Below are positions 20,444 through 30,482 of a DNA stretch of 64,000 bases, in pieces. The notes under the pieces were generated by a model, which made no database searches, had not been told where the DNA came from, and worked only from the letters and a program-made list of their open reading frames with translations. Made by a program: the position numbers and the translations under genes. Source of the stretch: Skeletonema tropicum (taxonomy: Eukaryota; Bacillariophyta; Thalassiosirophyceae; Thalassiosirales; Thalassiosiraceae); contig CM074127.1 of assembly GCA_037178625.1 (NCBI GenBank), positions 4,464,001 to 4,528,000 of the forward strand, written 5' to 3'. Each line of letters opens with the position of its first letter. Position 1 is the first letter of the stretch.

Positions 20444-20853
20444 GATGTATCTACTTCACTTGACACTTGAAGCTCAAAAAATATCGAATATTACAGGACT
20501 TCGGGATTTAAATGCGTTTGCATTCAATAGAGTGATGAGTTTGAGGCTGCTTGCTAGCTCTTGACTGCTCTGCTTAACATAGTAATCGACCTCCACACGC
20601 AACGAACCAATAACCAACACACCAAACCAACTGAAGAATGCAATGAACAAATGAATGGAGAAGGGAGAAGGTCAGCCGCCGCCATCAGCCTCCAAACTCA
20701 ACGCATGTGAACCCAAACCTGCTTGCTACCCAAACGCTCAACGCATTTGAATCATAAAATACTGCCGTTGTTATTTATACCGCCGGCCGCCGACAATAAC
20801 GACCATTACACCACCAAATCCTCTCGCCTTCAACCCTATCTCTCTCCACTTTA
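20444..20853. promoter_or_regulatory. Divergent intergenic region with repeated CTCAACGCAT motif
   Basis: About 410 bp between divergent start codons. CTCAACGCATGTGAA (20697-20711) recurs with one change as CTCAACGCATTTGAA (20737-20751), 40 bp apart, and could be a paired factor site. No gene seen. Confidence 0.45.
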
Positions 20854-22605
20854 ATGTCAGTCTCTAACAAACGCTCGGCTGAGGAAATTTCCCTCCTCCA
20901 GGGCATCACATCCACTCTCGAGACGAATTTACGCGGCGCACCAAATATTAGTCATTATGAAGATCCCGACAGTGCCCTCCCTGCATTGACCCCAAAATCA
21001 ATCTCGCAGCAATCCAGGACCCTTGCACCTATGCAACCAACTGAAGTAAAATCGGCTATTGATATTTCTCAAAACGCGGCCAAGAACTTTCTTGCAGAGA
21101 AGACTCTAATCAAGAGTATCACCAAGGCATGTGCTGCGGAACGGGTTGCCGTTAGTGATGGTAGTATTATCGAGGAACTTGTGAAGAAATATCAGACTGA
21201 TTATTCTGGATTGACTGTTCAGAAGGTTGTGGATAGCATGACCCGCGCTTCATCTGGCAATGTTGAGAGTGAGGCATCAGATGAGAAAGACAGTGATAAT
21301 GCTGAAGCTGCAACTACGAACATTGAAAGCGAGGTAGCAAAAGAGACATCATCGAATGAGACTAAAGCAAGTGCCAACAATGAAAGCGAGGTAGCACTAG
21401 AAAGAGAAGGGAACGACAAGCTAGGCCGATGTATCGCCTTGATTGACGAGGAAATGAAACAATACTTCGTAAAGATTGCGGAGCTCAAGGCTACACGTCG
21501 AAATAAAGAAGCAAAGATTGCTGCAAAGGCAAAACGAAAGCGTGAACAAGCAGCTGCAGCCGAAGCTTTAGCTGCTGCAAAAGGAGATGGCACTACTTCA
21601 ACTACTACCACGGCTGCCACTGATGCACCGAAGAAACCAGCAAAGCGAAAGCGTACATCAAAGAAGTCAAAAACAAAAACCAAGGTCAAATACGAAGAGC
21701 CCGATGAAGCCCTGTACTCAGAAATGACCGAAAGGTATTACAGAATCAAAGAATCGAGAGAAAACTTACCAAGTAGAGCTCTAGAGAAAATTATTGAAGA
21801 AACCAAACGAGACATGCACAGAGATGACTTTGATGTACCGTACAAGATTGTGTACAATGAAATAAAGAAGAGATGGGCCAAACGGAGTGATGTAGGTGCA
21901 ACGACAGAAGGTGAAAAGGTCAAGAGAATCAAGGACATGTATGAAGAATTATACATAAGATATTGTGCGATGAAGGAGTCTCAAAAGAAGTTGAATACAG
22001 GAGCATTCGCACAATTGAGCAAAACCGTGAAGCAAGAGTTTGGATTTCCTGATGACTTTGCTGTCAGCAAGAATAGGATCACGTATCGTTACAGGAGAGA
22101 ATTCCCAGATCGCAAGAGCAACCCTGATCATGTAATTGAGATTCGAAAGCTCTCTAGTGAAGACAAAAAGAGGAGGGAGCATCTAGTGAATGAAGTTGTT
22201 GCGCGATATCTCAAGGAGAAAGATGCCAATCCCAAGAAGCTCGCCAATGGTGCAATTCGACGCATCATTGAAGAAACCAAGAAAGAATTGGATATTCACG
22301 ACTTTGATGTGCCTGAATCATCTATCAGAGGTAGAATTCATCGGAAGAGTTATTATGTTACGCACGAAAATGGTAATCGAGATGATATAGATGATCTCGT
22401 TGTTGATACCATCAATAGTTGGCTGAAGAGTGGAATTAGCGTAAGCAGAGAGCAGGGCTTGACGTTGGCAAACCAAACGCTCGCTGGGAAGAATCTGGAC
22501 AAGGATAGCAATGGCAACACCATTACCCTGGATGCCGTATGGTGGAAGTGTTTCTTGAATCGCAATCACCATAAACTGAACACGGATCGTCTTGGATTGA
22601 GTTGA
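20854..22605 (+). CDS. Basic nuclear protein with repeated helical modules and CENP-B/transposase-like HTH end
   Basis: 583 aa, single exon. Residues 1-260 are disordered, with acidic SDEKDSDN and a lysine/alanine-rich coiled segment ending in a strong nuclear signal (KKPAKRKRTSKKSKTKTK). A module of about 65-85 residues then occurs three times: a helix (Y-x-R-I/A-K-E-S, Y-L-K-E-K), a LP/LN-x-G-A segment, a helix IIEETKRDMH or IIEETKKELD, and (D)DFDVP followed by a basic helix (VYNEIKKRWAKR, ITYRYRREFP, IRGRIHRKSY). The last ~80 residues (WLKSGISVSREQGLTLANQ, VWWKCFLNRNHHKLN) resemble the second HTH of CENP-B/pogo-like transposase DNA-binding regions. Probably a DNA-binding protein, perhaps domesticated from a transposon family; no DDE catalytic domain is present. 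Confidence 0.65.
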   Translation: MSVSNKRSAEEISLLQGITSTLETNLRGAPNISHYEDPDSALPALTPKSISQQSRTLAPMQPTEVKSAIDISQNAAKNFLAEKTLIKSITKACAAERVAVSDGSIIEELVKKYQTDYSGLTVQKVVDSMTRASSGNVESEASDEKDSDNAEAATTNIESEVAKETSSNETKASANNESEVALEREGNDKLGRCIALIDEEMKQYFVKIAELKATRRNKEAKIAAKAKRKREQAAAAEALAAAKGDGTTSTTTTAATDAPKKPAKRKRTSKKSKTKTKVKYEEPDEALYSEMTERYYRIKESRENLPSRALEKIIEETKRDMHRDDFDVPYKIVYNEIKKRWAKRSDVGATTEGEKVKRIKDMYEELYIRYCAMKESQKKLNTGAFAQLSKTVKQEFGFPDDFAVSKNRITYRYRREFPDRKSNPDHVIEIRKLSSEDKKRREHLVNEVVARYLKEKDANPKKLANGAIRRIIEETKKELDIHDFDVPESSIRGRIHRKSYYVTHENGNRDDIDDLVVDTINSWLKSGISVSREQGLTLANQTLAGKNLDKDSNGNTITLDAVWWKCFLNRNHHKLNTDRLGLS

Positions 22606-22704
22606 GTTGCTCATTCACCTTTCGATGTAAACATTACAAATGTATGATTCATGAGACGTAAAATAGTCTATTTTGTTATGATAATGTGAATATGAATACT
22701 ATTC

Positions 22705-24954
22705 TCAGCTTACATCTACGCTCAAGATTTTCACTTCGCTCAATGGTCGATCTAGCTCATCCGTTTTGACGCTCTCAATTGCAGATACAACTTCCATACC
22801 ACCTACGACTCTTCCGAAGACAGTATGCTTTCCGTCAAGCCAAGGCGTAGGCACGGTAGTAATGAAGAATTGACTGCCATTGGTTCCGGGTCCAGCATTC
22901 GCCATACTAACAGTGAATGGACGATCGTGCTTCAACTCTCGCCTGATCTCATCCTCGAACTCGCCTCCCCAAATACTCTCCCCGCCAGTACCATCTCCGA
23001 GCGGGTCACCAGTTTGTATCATGAAGGAGGGAATGATTCGATGAAAGATGACATTATCATAATAGCCTGATTGAGCGTGACCAATAAAATTTTCGATTGT
23101 TCTCGGCGTTTCTTTAGGAAATAGCTTGATACGAATATCCCCATGAGTTGTGCGCAGAATGGCTTGTGTTGCGGTTGTAAGTTGTAATGAAGAATTAGGA
23201 TCATTCCCAGAACGGCCAAGATGTGATGCATCAAGTATATCAGACGCATCGGGCTGCTCGTTCAAAATGTCTCTAGCAAGGATTGTTTGTTCATCTGGTT
23301 CATTGCCTTGGCTTTCGTTGCTCAGTGGATCATGATGAGTAAAGACCATGAAACGACGTTTATCATAGGCCAACGCTATCAATAAAGAATCATTTGGTGG
23401 CGTAGTTCCATTCTCCGATTCATGCTTTATCGCCGCACTCGATCCACCCATTCTAGCCAATTGCAATTGTTGATCAATTTTTGCATCACCCGGACAAAGA
23501 CTGATGTCAATGAATCGGAATGCAGATGCATCTCCTTTCCCAGCTGTTGCAGTCACACGATGTGTTTGGATGTTGATAACTTTTATACCCACGATTGTGG
23601 GCAGAAGAAGAAAGTTACCTGTGTTATCAAAAGTAAGATGAAATTGTTGATGGTTGCTTCCCTCCGACGTTGCGTTGACGGTCGAAATAGATTGCTTTGT
23701 TACTGCGTTTGAAGATACGCCACCAGATAGTAAGTGAGAATCTTCCATCTCTCGTTCTAATGCAGCTCTTTTTCCATACTCAATGGCGTCAATTCCCATC
23801 GCAGATGAATTCTGTGATAACATTTTGTCATAGACCTTCAAACGTTCATCGTATATACACACTAGCTTGCATCCATTAGTCAACGAAAATAATCTGATTT
23901 TTCGATCCGAGCAGTACACGGCAAAATGTTTATCGGATACTGCAATATCAATAGCATACGTTTTCTTTTTCATGAGTGCATACAAATCAGTGTCAAACTT
24001 GGACTGAAACGGCAGCGGTCCATTGTCTGATGAAGTGCTATCATCTGGAGAGGAAGATGGGACGTTCCATACTTCAAGCACACCAGATATGTCACTACTA
24101 ATGACCCATTGTTTCTTTGAGTTGTATGCTAATGCGGTTACGGGAGAAGCATGGTAGGTAATGATACGCAATGGCTCTGCTGACAGATTGGTCCCAGAAA
24201 ATAACAGAATTGAACCTGGAGAGACCCAATCATTGCCATTTGTATCATCCTCCTTCTTTGGCTTCTTTTTTGATTCATCTGCTGGAGCAGGTCGAGGCCC
24301 ATCGTCATCATCACTGCTATCATCATTCTGTTGTTGTAATTTCAGCTGCTTCAGACGTTCCTTTTTATGTTGTTCTTCTTTCCACTCCTCTCTCGTTGGA
24401 GCACGTGTAGATACCAACAGATAAATATCTTCTCTTTCCATTAACACCGCATGTCGTCCCAACCTAAATTTCTTGCATTTGTTGTTGTTATTGCTATTGT
24501 TAGTACTAATCGTACGAATCATCCCACTAACATCAAATGTTGCCACGTCGTAGAATTTGATTATCCCATCCCAACCAATAGATACAGCAGTGTCGCCATT
24601 CGGTTGTGAAGTACACAAGGCAAGAAGTGGACCAACGTGTGACGAGTAGGATTTTACAAATTCAAGACATCGAGAATTGGCACCATCCGCTCCTGAACTA
24701 CCAGCAGCAGCACCAGAAGATGCAGTAGGAGCATTAGAACCGCCAGGTGTGGCGGTGGTGGAAACCCTTTTCCAAAATTTTACAATACCATCTGTAGATC
24801 CTGTTAGCACCATGCCGTGTCTCAAAGATGTACAACAATGGGTAACAGTCGATCGGTGCATATAGGATACTTGATAATGCTCGGATGTTGGAATATCTTG
24901 CAGTGGTAGGGCCGAGGCCGAGTTGCTCCCATTTTTGCTTGATGTGGAGTCCAT
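22705..24954 (-). CDS. PPWD1: Peptidylprolyl isomerase with WD40 repeats (PPWD1 / CYP71 type)
   Basis: 749 aa, single exon. The N-terminal half carries WD40 repeats ([48 protein letters not shown] and others), with an inserted acidic/low-complexity loop ([14 protein letters not shown]). The C-terminal ~160 residues are a cyclophilin domain: [32 protein letters not shown] and [10 protein letters not shown], with the catalytic Arg and the cyclosporin-contact Trp both kept, so an active isomerase. PPWD1 in animals is spliceosome-associated and plant CYP71 acts on chromatin; a nuclear role is therefore expected. Slightly longer than the human protein because of the loop insertions. Confidence 0.92.
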   Translation of the reverse strand: MDSTSSKNGSNSASALPLQDIPTSEHYQVSYMHRSTVTHCCTSLRHGMVLTGSTDGIVKFWKRVSTTATPGGSNAPTASSGAAAGSSGADGANSRCLEFVKSYSSHVGPLLALCTSQPNGDTAVSIGWDGIIKFYDVATFDVSGMIRTISTNNSNNNNKCKKFRLGRHAVLMEREDIYLLVSTRAPTREEWKEEQHKKERLKQLKLQQQNDDSSDDDDGPRPAPADESKKKPKKEDDTNGNDWVSPGSILLFSGTNLSAEPLRIITYHASPVTALAYNSKKQWVISSDISGVLEVWNVPSSSPDDSTSSDNGPLPFQSKFDTDLYALMKKKTYAIDIAVSDKHFAVYCSDRKIRLFSLTNGCKLVCIYDERLKVYDKMLSQNSSAMGIDAIEYGKRAALEREMEDSHLLSGGVSSNAVTKQSISTVNATSEGSNHQQFHLTFDNTGNFLLLPTIVGIKVINIQTHRVTATAGKGDASAFRFIDISLCPGDAKIDQQLQLARMGGSSAAIKHESENGTTPPNDSLLIALAYDKRRFMVFTHHDPLSNESQGNEPDEQTILARDILNEQPDASDILDASHLGRSGNDPNSSLQLTTATQAILRTTHGDIRIKLFPKETPRTIENFIGHAQSGYYDNVIFHRIIPSFMIQTGDPLGDGTGGESIWGGEFEDEIRRELKHDRPFTVSMANAGPGTNGSQFFITTVPTPWLDGKHTVFGRVVGGMEVVSAIESVKTDELDRPLSEVKILSVDVS

Positions 24955-25427
24955 TATGTACTTATATGTTGTTATGTAGTTTTTGCAATTTCCATCAGGT
25001 GATAACAGCGCTACATCAAAGCTGCGTTACTATTAGAGGCTCAATCTATAGGAATTTTTTATTTATTAGTGGAGTTCCAACGCAATGGTCTCGCCATGGT
25101 TATTCCATTATGTTGTATGTATTGGATATTGGAGGATGTTACTACAGGTTACAAGATGTTACATAATGTTAGCACTCGTTGGAGGAAGATTGGCGACAAG
25201 CAATGGGATCTATCTTGACATCCGCATCGAGTCGAGTCGTCATTTCCAGCGTGGAATTATCTTCGAACGAGATCTTCCCTCAATCGTGAACAAGTCTTAT
25301 ATCATTTTGCCTCATCTTTTGAACTATTCTTTTGCTCATAAATTTTGACTTTAGTCAACGTGAAACAGAAATAAAGCATTGCATCTACGCAAACAATTGT
25401 ACCAAAGCACCTACCTCAACTCTCAAA
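24955..25427. promoter_or_regulatory. Divergent intergenic region (PPWD1 / small HSP)
   Basis: About 470 bp between divergent starts. As the upstream region of a small heat shock gene it was scanned for nGAAn blocks: cttcgaacgagatcttccctc (25262-25282) and gtgaaacagaaataaag (25360-25376) hold partial ones, but no clean heat shock element of three units is seen. Confidence 0.35.
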
Positions 25428-26258
25428 ATGATTACTTCTTCCAAGATGGCAATTGCCACCGCCTTCCTTACCGGACTTCTTGCAATGACAGCATCTACTG
25501 CTGCGTATCGTATCACCTTATATCGCCCTGCCTTTCCAACACGAGCCGTCAGGAGGGCATCACCCTCTGTCCTTTCAAGGCAGTCCTACTTTCCCAGCGA
25601 CATTGGTAGAATGATGGAGGACGTTGACGAACTATTCGACTCCATGCTTGGAGATGTCAATGACATGTTCTTCGACTCCTCACCTTTTCAACGTAGGAAC
25701 AGACCATCTTATCTTCTTGCAGGACAACCTTCTACAGCAGTTGCACCCAAGCAACCTGTAAATACCTACAGTATTACTCAAGATGAGAAGCAAGTCAAGA
25801 TGGTCGTGACTGTACCAGGTGCCAAAGCATCTGATGTCAATCTCGATCTTGATGAAGACAATCGCACATTGAGGATTTCTGGAGAAACCAAGCTTGAGAA
25901 TGAAGGCCTCTCTGTCCACTCTAAGTTTGACAAGTCATTCACATTAGATCGAAGTTTGGATATCAGTGGAATGGCAGCTGAGTTTGACAACGGGGTTCTC
26001 ACGATTACTGCTCCAAAGTTCGAGGAAATCAAGGATAGTGTTCGCAGGATCGACGTTGTGGATAACAGCCGCAGCGACGAAGAACCAAATGAGGTTGTTG
26101 AAACCCAAGAAAGCGAAGAAGACGATGTTGCTGTCACAGATACTGAAGTGAAAGCCGAGGCTGAGACTTTTGAGCAGAAAAACGAGCAGGAAGTAAAGCC
26201 AGACCGCAAAGCTGCTGACGAATCAGTGATTGATCTAGATGATAACGATTTCCCCTGA
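25428..26258 (+). CDS. Small heat shock protein (Hsp20/alpha-crystallin) with N-terminal signal
   Basis: 276 aa from the ATG at 25428 (the frame is open further upstream without a better start). The first ~30 residues form a signal peptide (MAIATAFLTGLLAMTASTAA) followed by an R-rich, plastid-like segment, so entry to the ER or plastid is likely; the Phe of the ASAFAP motif is absent (TAAYR), which weakens a stroma call. The alpha-crystallin domain spans about residues 108-210: VKMVVTVPGAKASDVNLDLD, TLRISGE, FDKSFTLD and the A-x-x-x-x-G-V-L motif as AEFDNGVLTITAPK. The C-terminal ~60 residues are acidic and disordered; no I-x-I/V oligomer tail is seen. ATP-independent holdase. Confidence 0.85.
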   Translation: MITSSKMAIATAFLTGLLAMTASTAAYRITLYRPAFPTRAVRRASPSVLSRQSYFPSDIGRMMEDVDELFDSMLGDVNDMFFDSSPFQRRNRPSYLLAGQPSTAVAPKQPVNTYSITQDEKQVKMVVTVPGAKASDVNLDLDEDNRTLRISGETKLENEGLSVHSKFDKSFTLDRSLDISGMAAEFDNGVLTITAPKFEEIKDSVRRIDVVDNSRSDEEPNEVVETQESEEDDVAVTDTEVKAEAETFEQKNEQEVKPDRKAADESVIDLDDNDFP

Positions 26259-26279
26259 GCGTAGAAAGATTGCTGCACT

Positions 26280-26600
26280 TCACTTGTTTGCATAGGATTA
26301 GAAAGAATAGATACAAGTTGTTATGTTTATAGAATCTATTGCTAGTAATACAATCAATCTTCATCTCTTTCGTTAATACCTATACATCTTTTAGAAGATG
26401 CCATGGTAGATCCTGACAGAAAGTGTTCAAATCAGTGCTGCATTTCCACTTATCATTCTCACCAACATCGTCTCACCAACATCGTCGTCATACTGCCTTT
26501 AACACTTCCACAATACCTGATGTTCTTGTTGACGCCATTTTTTATCCAAGTAGCTCAACATATTGTAAGCCTTTTGATCATTATAAGGGGTCAAGTATAG
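26280..26600 (-). pseudogene. Decayed partial copy of the 3' end of the IQ-motif gene
   Basis: On the plus strand, 26388-26443 (TTTTAGAAGATGCCATGGTA onward) aligns with 30534-30595, the last codons of the IQ gene. 26476-26590 (CGTCGTCATACTGCC... TTGACGCCATT) aligns with 30949-31060, further inside the same gene. The part corresponding to about 30600-30945 is missing. Similarity looks like roughly 70-75% by eye and the frame is destroyed by stops and indels. The weaker match extends left into the 3' flank (26280-26345 versus 30430-30500). Same orientation as the intact gene, on the other side of the satellite array. Confidence 0.7.
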
Positions 26601-29600
26601 CTTCTACGCACTCCATCCGTCTGCGCAATGCTAATTATTGCGCTTAAAGTATCACCACCGACTATAATAAGCCACTAGAAGCGGCTCATGCGCGTATTGA
26701 CGACGATTGATACGATTTGGTTCATTGTGGTGCTGCCGGACAGCCTGACCTGGACCTCTCATAAGTATCAGCTACGACACTGTAGCATCGCTTCTACGTA
26801 CGTTGGTTGTCTGAGGAGTACAAATGAGCTTTTATAGTATCGCTACCGACTATAATGGGCCACTAGAAGCGGCTCATGCGCGTATTGACGACGATTGATA
26901 CGATTTGGTTCATTGTGGTGCTGCCGGACAGCCTGACCTGGACCTCTCATAAGTATCAGCTACGACACTGTAGCATCGCTTCTACGTACGTTGATTGTCT
27001 GAGGAGTGAAAATGAGCTTTTTTAGTATCGCCACCGACTATAATGGGCCACTAGAAGCGGCTCATGCGCGTATTGACGACGATTGATACGATTTGGTTCA
27101 TTGTGGTGCTGCCGGCCAGCCTGACCTGGACCTCTCATATCAGCTACGACGCTGTAACATCGCTTCTACGCACTCCATCCGTATGCGCAGTGCTAATGTG
27201 CTTGTTTAGTATCGCCACCGACGATAATGGGCCACTAGAAGCGGCTCATGCGCGTATTGACGACGATTGATACGATTTGGTTCATTGTGGTGCTGCCGGA
27301 CAGCCTGACCTGGACCTCTCATAAGTATCAGCTACGACACTGTAGCATCGCTTCTACGTACGTTGGTTGTCTGAGGAGTACAAATGAGCTTTTATAGTAT
27401 CGCTACCGACTATAATGGGCCACTAGAAGCGGCTCATGCGCGTATTGACGACGATTGATACGATTTGGTTCATTGTGGTGCTGCCGGACAGCCTGACCTG
27501 GACCTCTCATAAGTATCAGCTACGACACTGTAGCATCGCTTCTACGTACGTTGATTGTCTGAGGAGTGAAAATGAGCTTTTTTAGTATCGCCACCGACTA
27601 TAATGGGCCACTAGAAGCGGCTCATGCGCGTATTGACGACGATTGATACGATTTGGTTCATTGTGGTGCTGCCGGCCAGCCTGACCTGGACCTCTCATAT
27701 CAGCTACGACGCTGTAACATCGCTTCTACGCACTCCATCCGTATGCGCAGTGCTAATGTGCTTGTTTAGTATCGCCACCGACAATAATGGGCCACTAGAA
27801 GCGGCTCATGCGCGTATTGACGACGATTGATACGATTTGGTTCATTGTGGTGCTGCCGGCCAGCCTGACCTGGACCTCTCATAAGTATCAGCTACGACAC
27901 TGTAGCATCGCTTCTACGTACGTCGATTGTCTGAGGAGTACAAATGAGCTTTTATAGTATCGCTACCGACTATAATGGGCCACTAGAAGCGGCTCATGCG
28001 CGTATTGACGACGATTGATACGATTTGGTTCATTGTGGTGCTGCCGGACAGCCTGACCTGGACCTCTCATAAGTATCAGCTACGACACTGTAGCATCGCT
28101 TCTACGTACGTTGATTGTCTGAGGAGTACAAATGAGCTTTTTTAGTATCGCCACCGACTATAATGGGCCACTAGAAGCGGCTCATGCGCGTATTGACGAC
28201 GATTGATACGATTTGGTTCATTGTGGTGCTGCCGGCCAGCCTGACCTGGACCTCTCATAAGTATCAGCTACGACACTGTAGCATCGCTTCTACGTACGTT
28301 GATTGTCTGAGGAGTACAAATGAGCTTTTATAGTATCGCCACCAACTATAATGGGCCACTAGAAGCGGCTCATGCGCGTATTGACGACGATTGATACGAT
28401 TTGGTTCATTGTGGTGCTGCCGGACAGCCTGACCTGGACCTCTCATAAGTATCAGCTACGACACTGTAGCATCGCTTCTACGTACGTTGATTGTCTGAGG
28501 AGTACAAATGAGCTTTTATAGTATCGCCACCGACAATAATGGGCCACTAGAAGCGGCTCATGCGCGTATTGACGACGATTGATACGATTTGGTTCATTGT
28601 GGTGCTGCCGGACAGCCTGACCTGGACCTCTCATATCAGCTACGACACTGTAGCATCACTTTTTCGTACGTTGATTGTCTGAGGAGTACAAATGAGCTTT
28701 TATAGTATCTCCACCGACTATAATGGGCCACTAGAAGCGGCTCATGCGCGTATTGACGACGATTGATACGATTTGGTTCATTGTGGTGCTGCCGGCCAGC
28801 CTGACCTGGACCTCTCATATCAGCTACGACGCTGTAACATCGCTTCTACGCACTCCATCCGTATGCGCAGTGCTAATGTGCTTGTTTAGTATCGCCACCG
28901 ACGATAATGGGCCACTAGAAGCGGCTCATGCGCGTATTGACGACGATTGATACGATTTGGTTCATTGTGGTGCTGCCGGACAGCCTGACCTGGACCTCTC
29001 ATAAGTATCAGCTACGACACTGTAGCATCGCTTCTACGTACGTTGGTTGTCTGAGGAGTACAAATGAGCTTTTATAGTATCGCTACCGACTATAATGGGC
29101 CACTAGAAGCGGCTCATGCGCGTATTGACGACGATTGATACGATTTGGTTCATTGTGGTGCTGCCGGACAGCCTGACCTGGACCTCTCATAAGTATCAGC
29201 TACGACACTGTAGCATCGCTTCTACGTACGTTGATTGTCTGAGGAGTACAAATGAGCTTTTTTAGTATCGCCACCGACTATAATGGGCCACTAGAAGCGG
29301 CTCATGCGCGTATTGACGACGATTGATACGATTTGGTTCATTGTGGTGCTGCCGGCCAGCCTGACCTGGACCTCTCATATCAGCTACGACGCCGTAACAT
29401 CGCTTCTACGCACTCCATCCGTATGCGCAGTGCTAATGTGCTTGTTTAGTATCGCCACCGACTATAATGGGCCACTAGAAGCGGCTCATGCGCGTATTGA
29501 CGACGATTGATACGATTTGGTTCATTGTGGTGCTGCCGGCCAGCCTGACCTGGACCTCTCATAAGTATCAGCTACGACACTGTAGCATCGCTTCTACGTA

Positions 29601-30222
29601 CGTCGATTGTCTGAGGAGTACAAATGAGCTTTTATAGTATCGCTACCGACTATAATGGGCCACTAGAAGCGGCTCATGCGCGTATTGACGACGATTGATA
29701 CGATTTGGTTCATTGTGGTGCTGCCGGACAGCCTGACCTGGACCTCTCATAAGTATCAGCTACGACACTGTAGCATCGCTTCTACGTACGTTGATTGTCT
29801 GAGGAGTACAAATGAGCTTTTTTAGTATCGCCACCGACTATAATGGGCCACTAGAAGCGGCTCATGCGCGTATTGACGACGATTGATACGATTTGGTTCA
29901 TTGTGGTGCTGCCGGCCAGCCTGACCTGGACCTCTCATAAGTATCAGCTACGACACTGTAGCATCGCTTCTACGTACGTTGATTGTCTGAGGAGTACAAA
30001 TGAGCTTTTATAGTATCGCCACCAACTATAATGGGCCACTAGAAGCGGCTCATGCGCGTATTGACGACGATTGATACGATTTGGTTCATTGTGGTGCTGC
30101 CGGCCAGCCTGACCTGGACCTCTCATATCAGCTACGACACTGTAGCATCACTTTTTCGTACGCTGCTTGTCTGCGCAGTGCTAATGTGCTTGTGTAGTAT
30201 CGCTACCGACTATAATGGGCCA
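26600..30222. repeat. Satellite array: 184/188-bp monomers in 560-bp and 1,680-bp higher-order units
   Basis: The string GATACGATTTGGTTCATTGT occurs 19 times, at 26708, 26896, 27085, 27269, 27457, 27645, 27829, 28017, 28205, 28393, 28581, 28765, 28949, 29137, 29325, 29509, 29697, 29885 and 30073. Spacings are 188 or 184 (one 189). Units group as 184+188+188 = 560 bp, and the spacing pattern from 27085 repeats from 28765, 1,680 bp later. Monomers have one of two endings: a 188-bp form with CTTCTACGTACGTTGATTGT and a 184-bp form with CTTCTACGCACTCCATCCGT. Outermost copies are truncated or hybrid. Monomer length is not a multiple of three, so the 60-68-codon open frames are incidental. Confidence 0.97.
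27061..30120. repeat. Near-identical 1,680-bp offset duplication inside the satellite
   Basis: Positions 27061-28440 match 28741-30120 at a constant offset of 1,680 with about five substitutions seen by eye, including the shared rare variant ACCAACTATA (28341-28350 and 30021-30030). Beyond 30125 the second block switches to the ending seen near 28633 (CATCACTTTTTCGTACG), implying loss of one monomer. Confidence 0.85.
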
Positions 30223-30482
30223 TTTGCAACGAGATTGAAACAAAATAGGTTTTTTTAGCTTATTAGGACGTCGGAGACTATGTTACACTTGCAGATTTGT
30301 AAGTGAAGGTCGAGTCGGAGACTCCTGAACAGATCATTGAGCATGTATTTTTTGCCTGTCCACAAAGATGACCATTCAGTGTTTGTTCTGGATGATACCA
30401 TGTCCTCCCTTGAATATATAGTATTTATTCACTTTACTTTTGTTCTTAGAATTAGGTAGAAGAGTGATTGTCGTAATTGATA

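Noticed and set aside
26600..30222. CRISPR-like array
   Set aside because: Repeat units are 184/188 bp, directly adjacent and without unique spacers, in a eukaryotic nuclear context.
26640..30258. Many 60-68-codon open frames repeated across the array on both strands
   Set aside because: They are copies of the satellite monomer read in whatever frame is open; unit lengths of 184 and 188 are not multiples of three and no longer frame forms.
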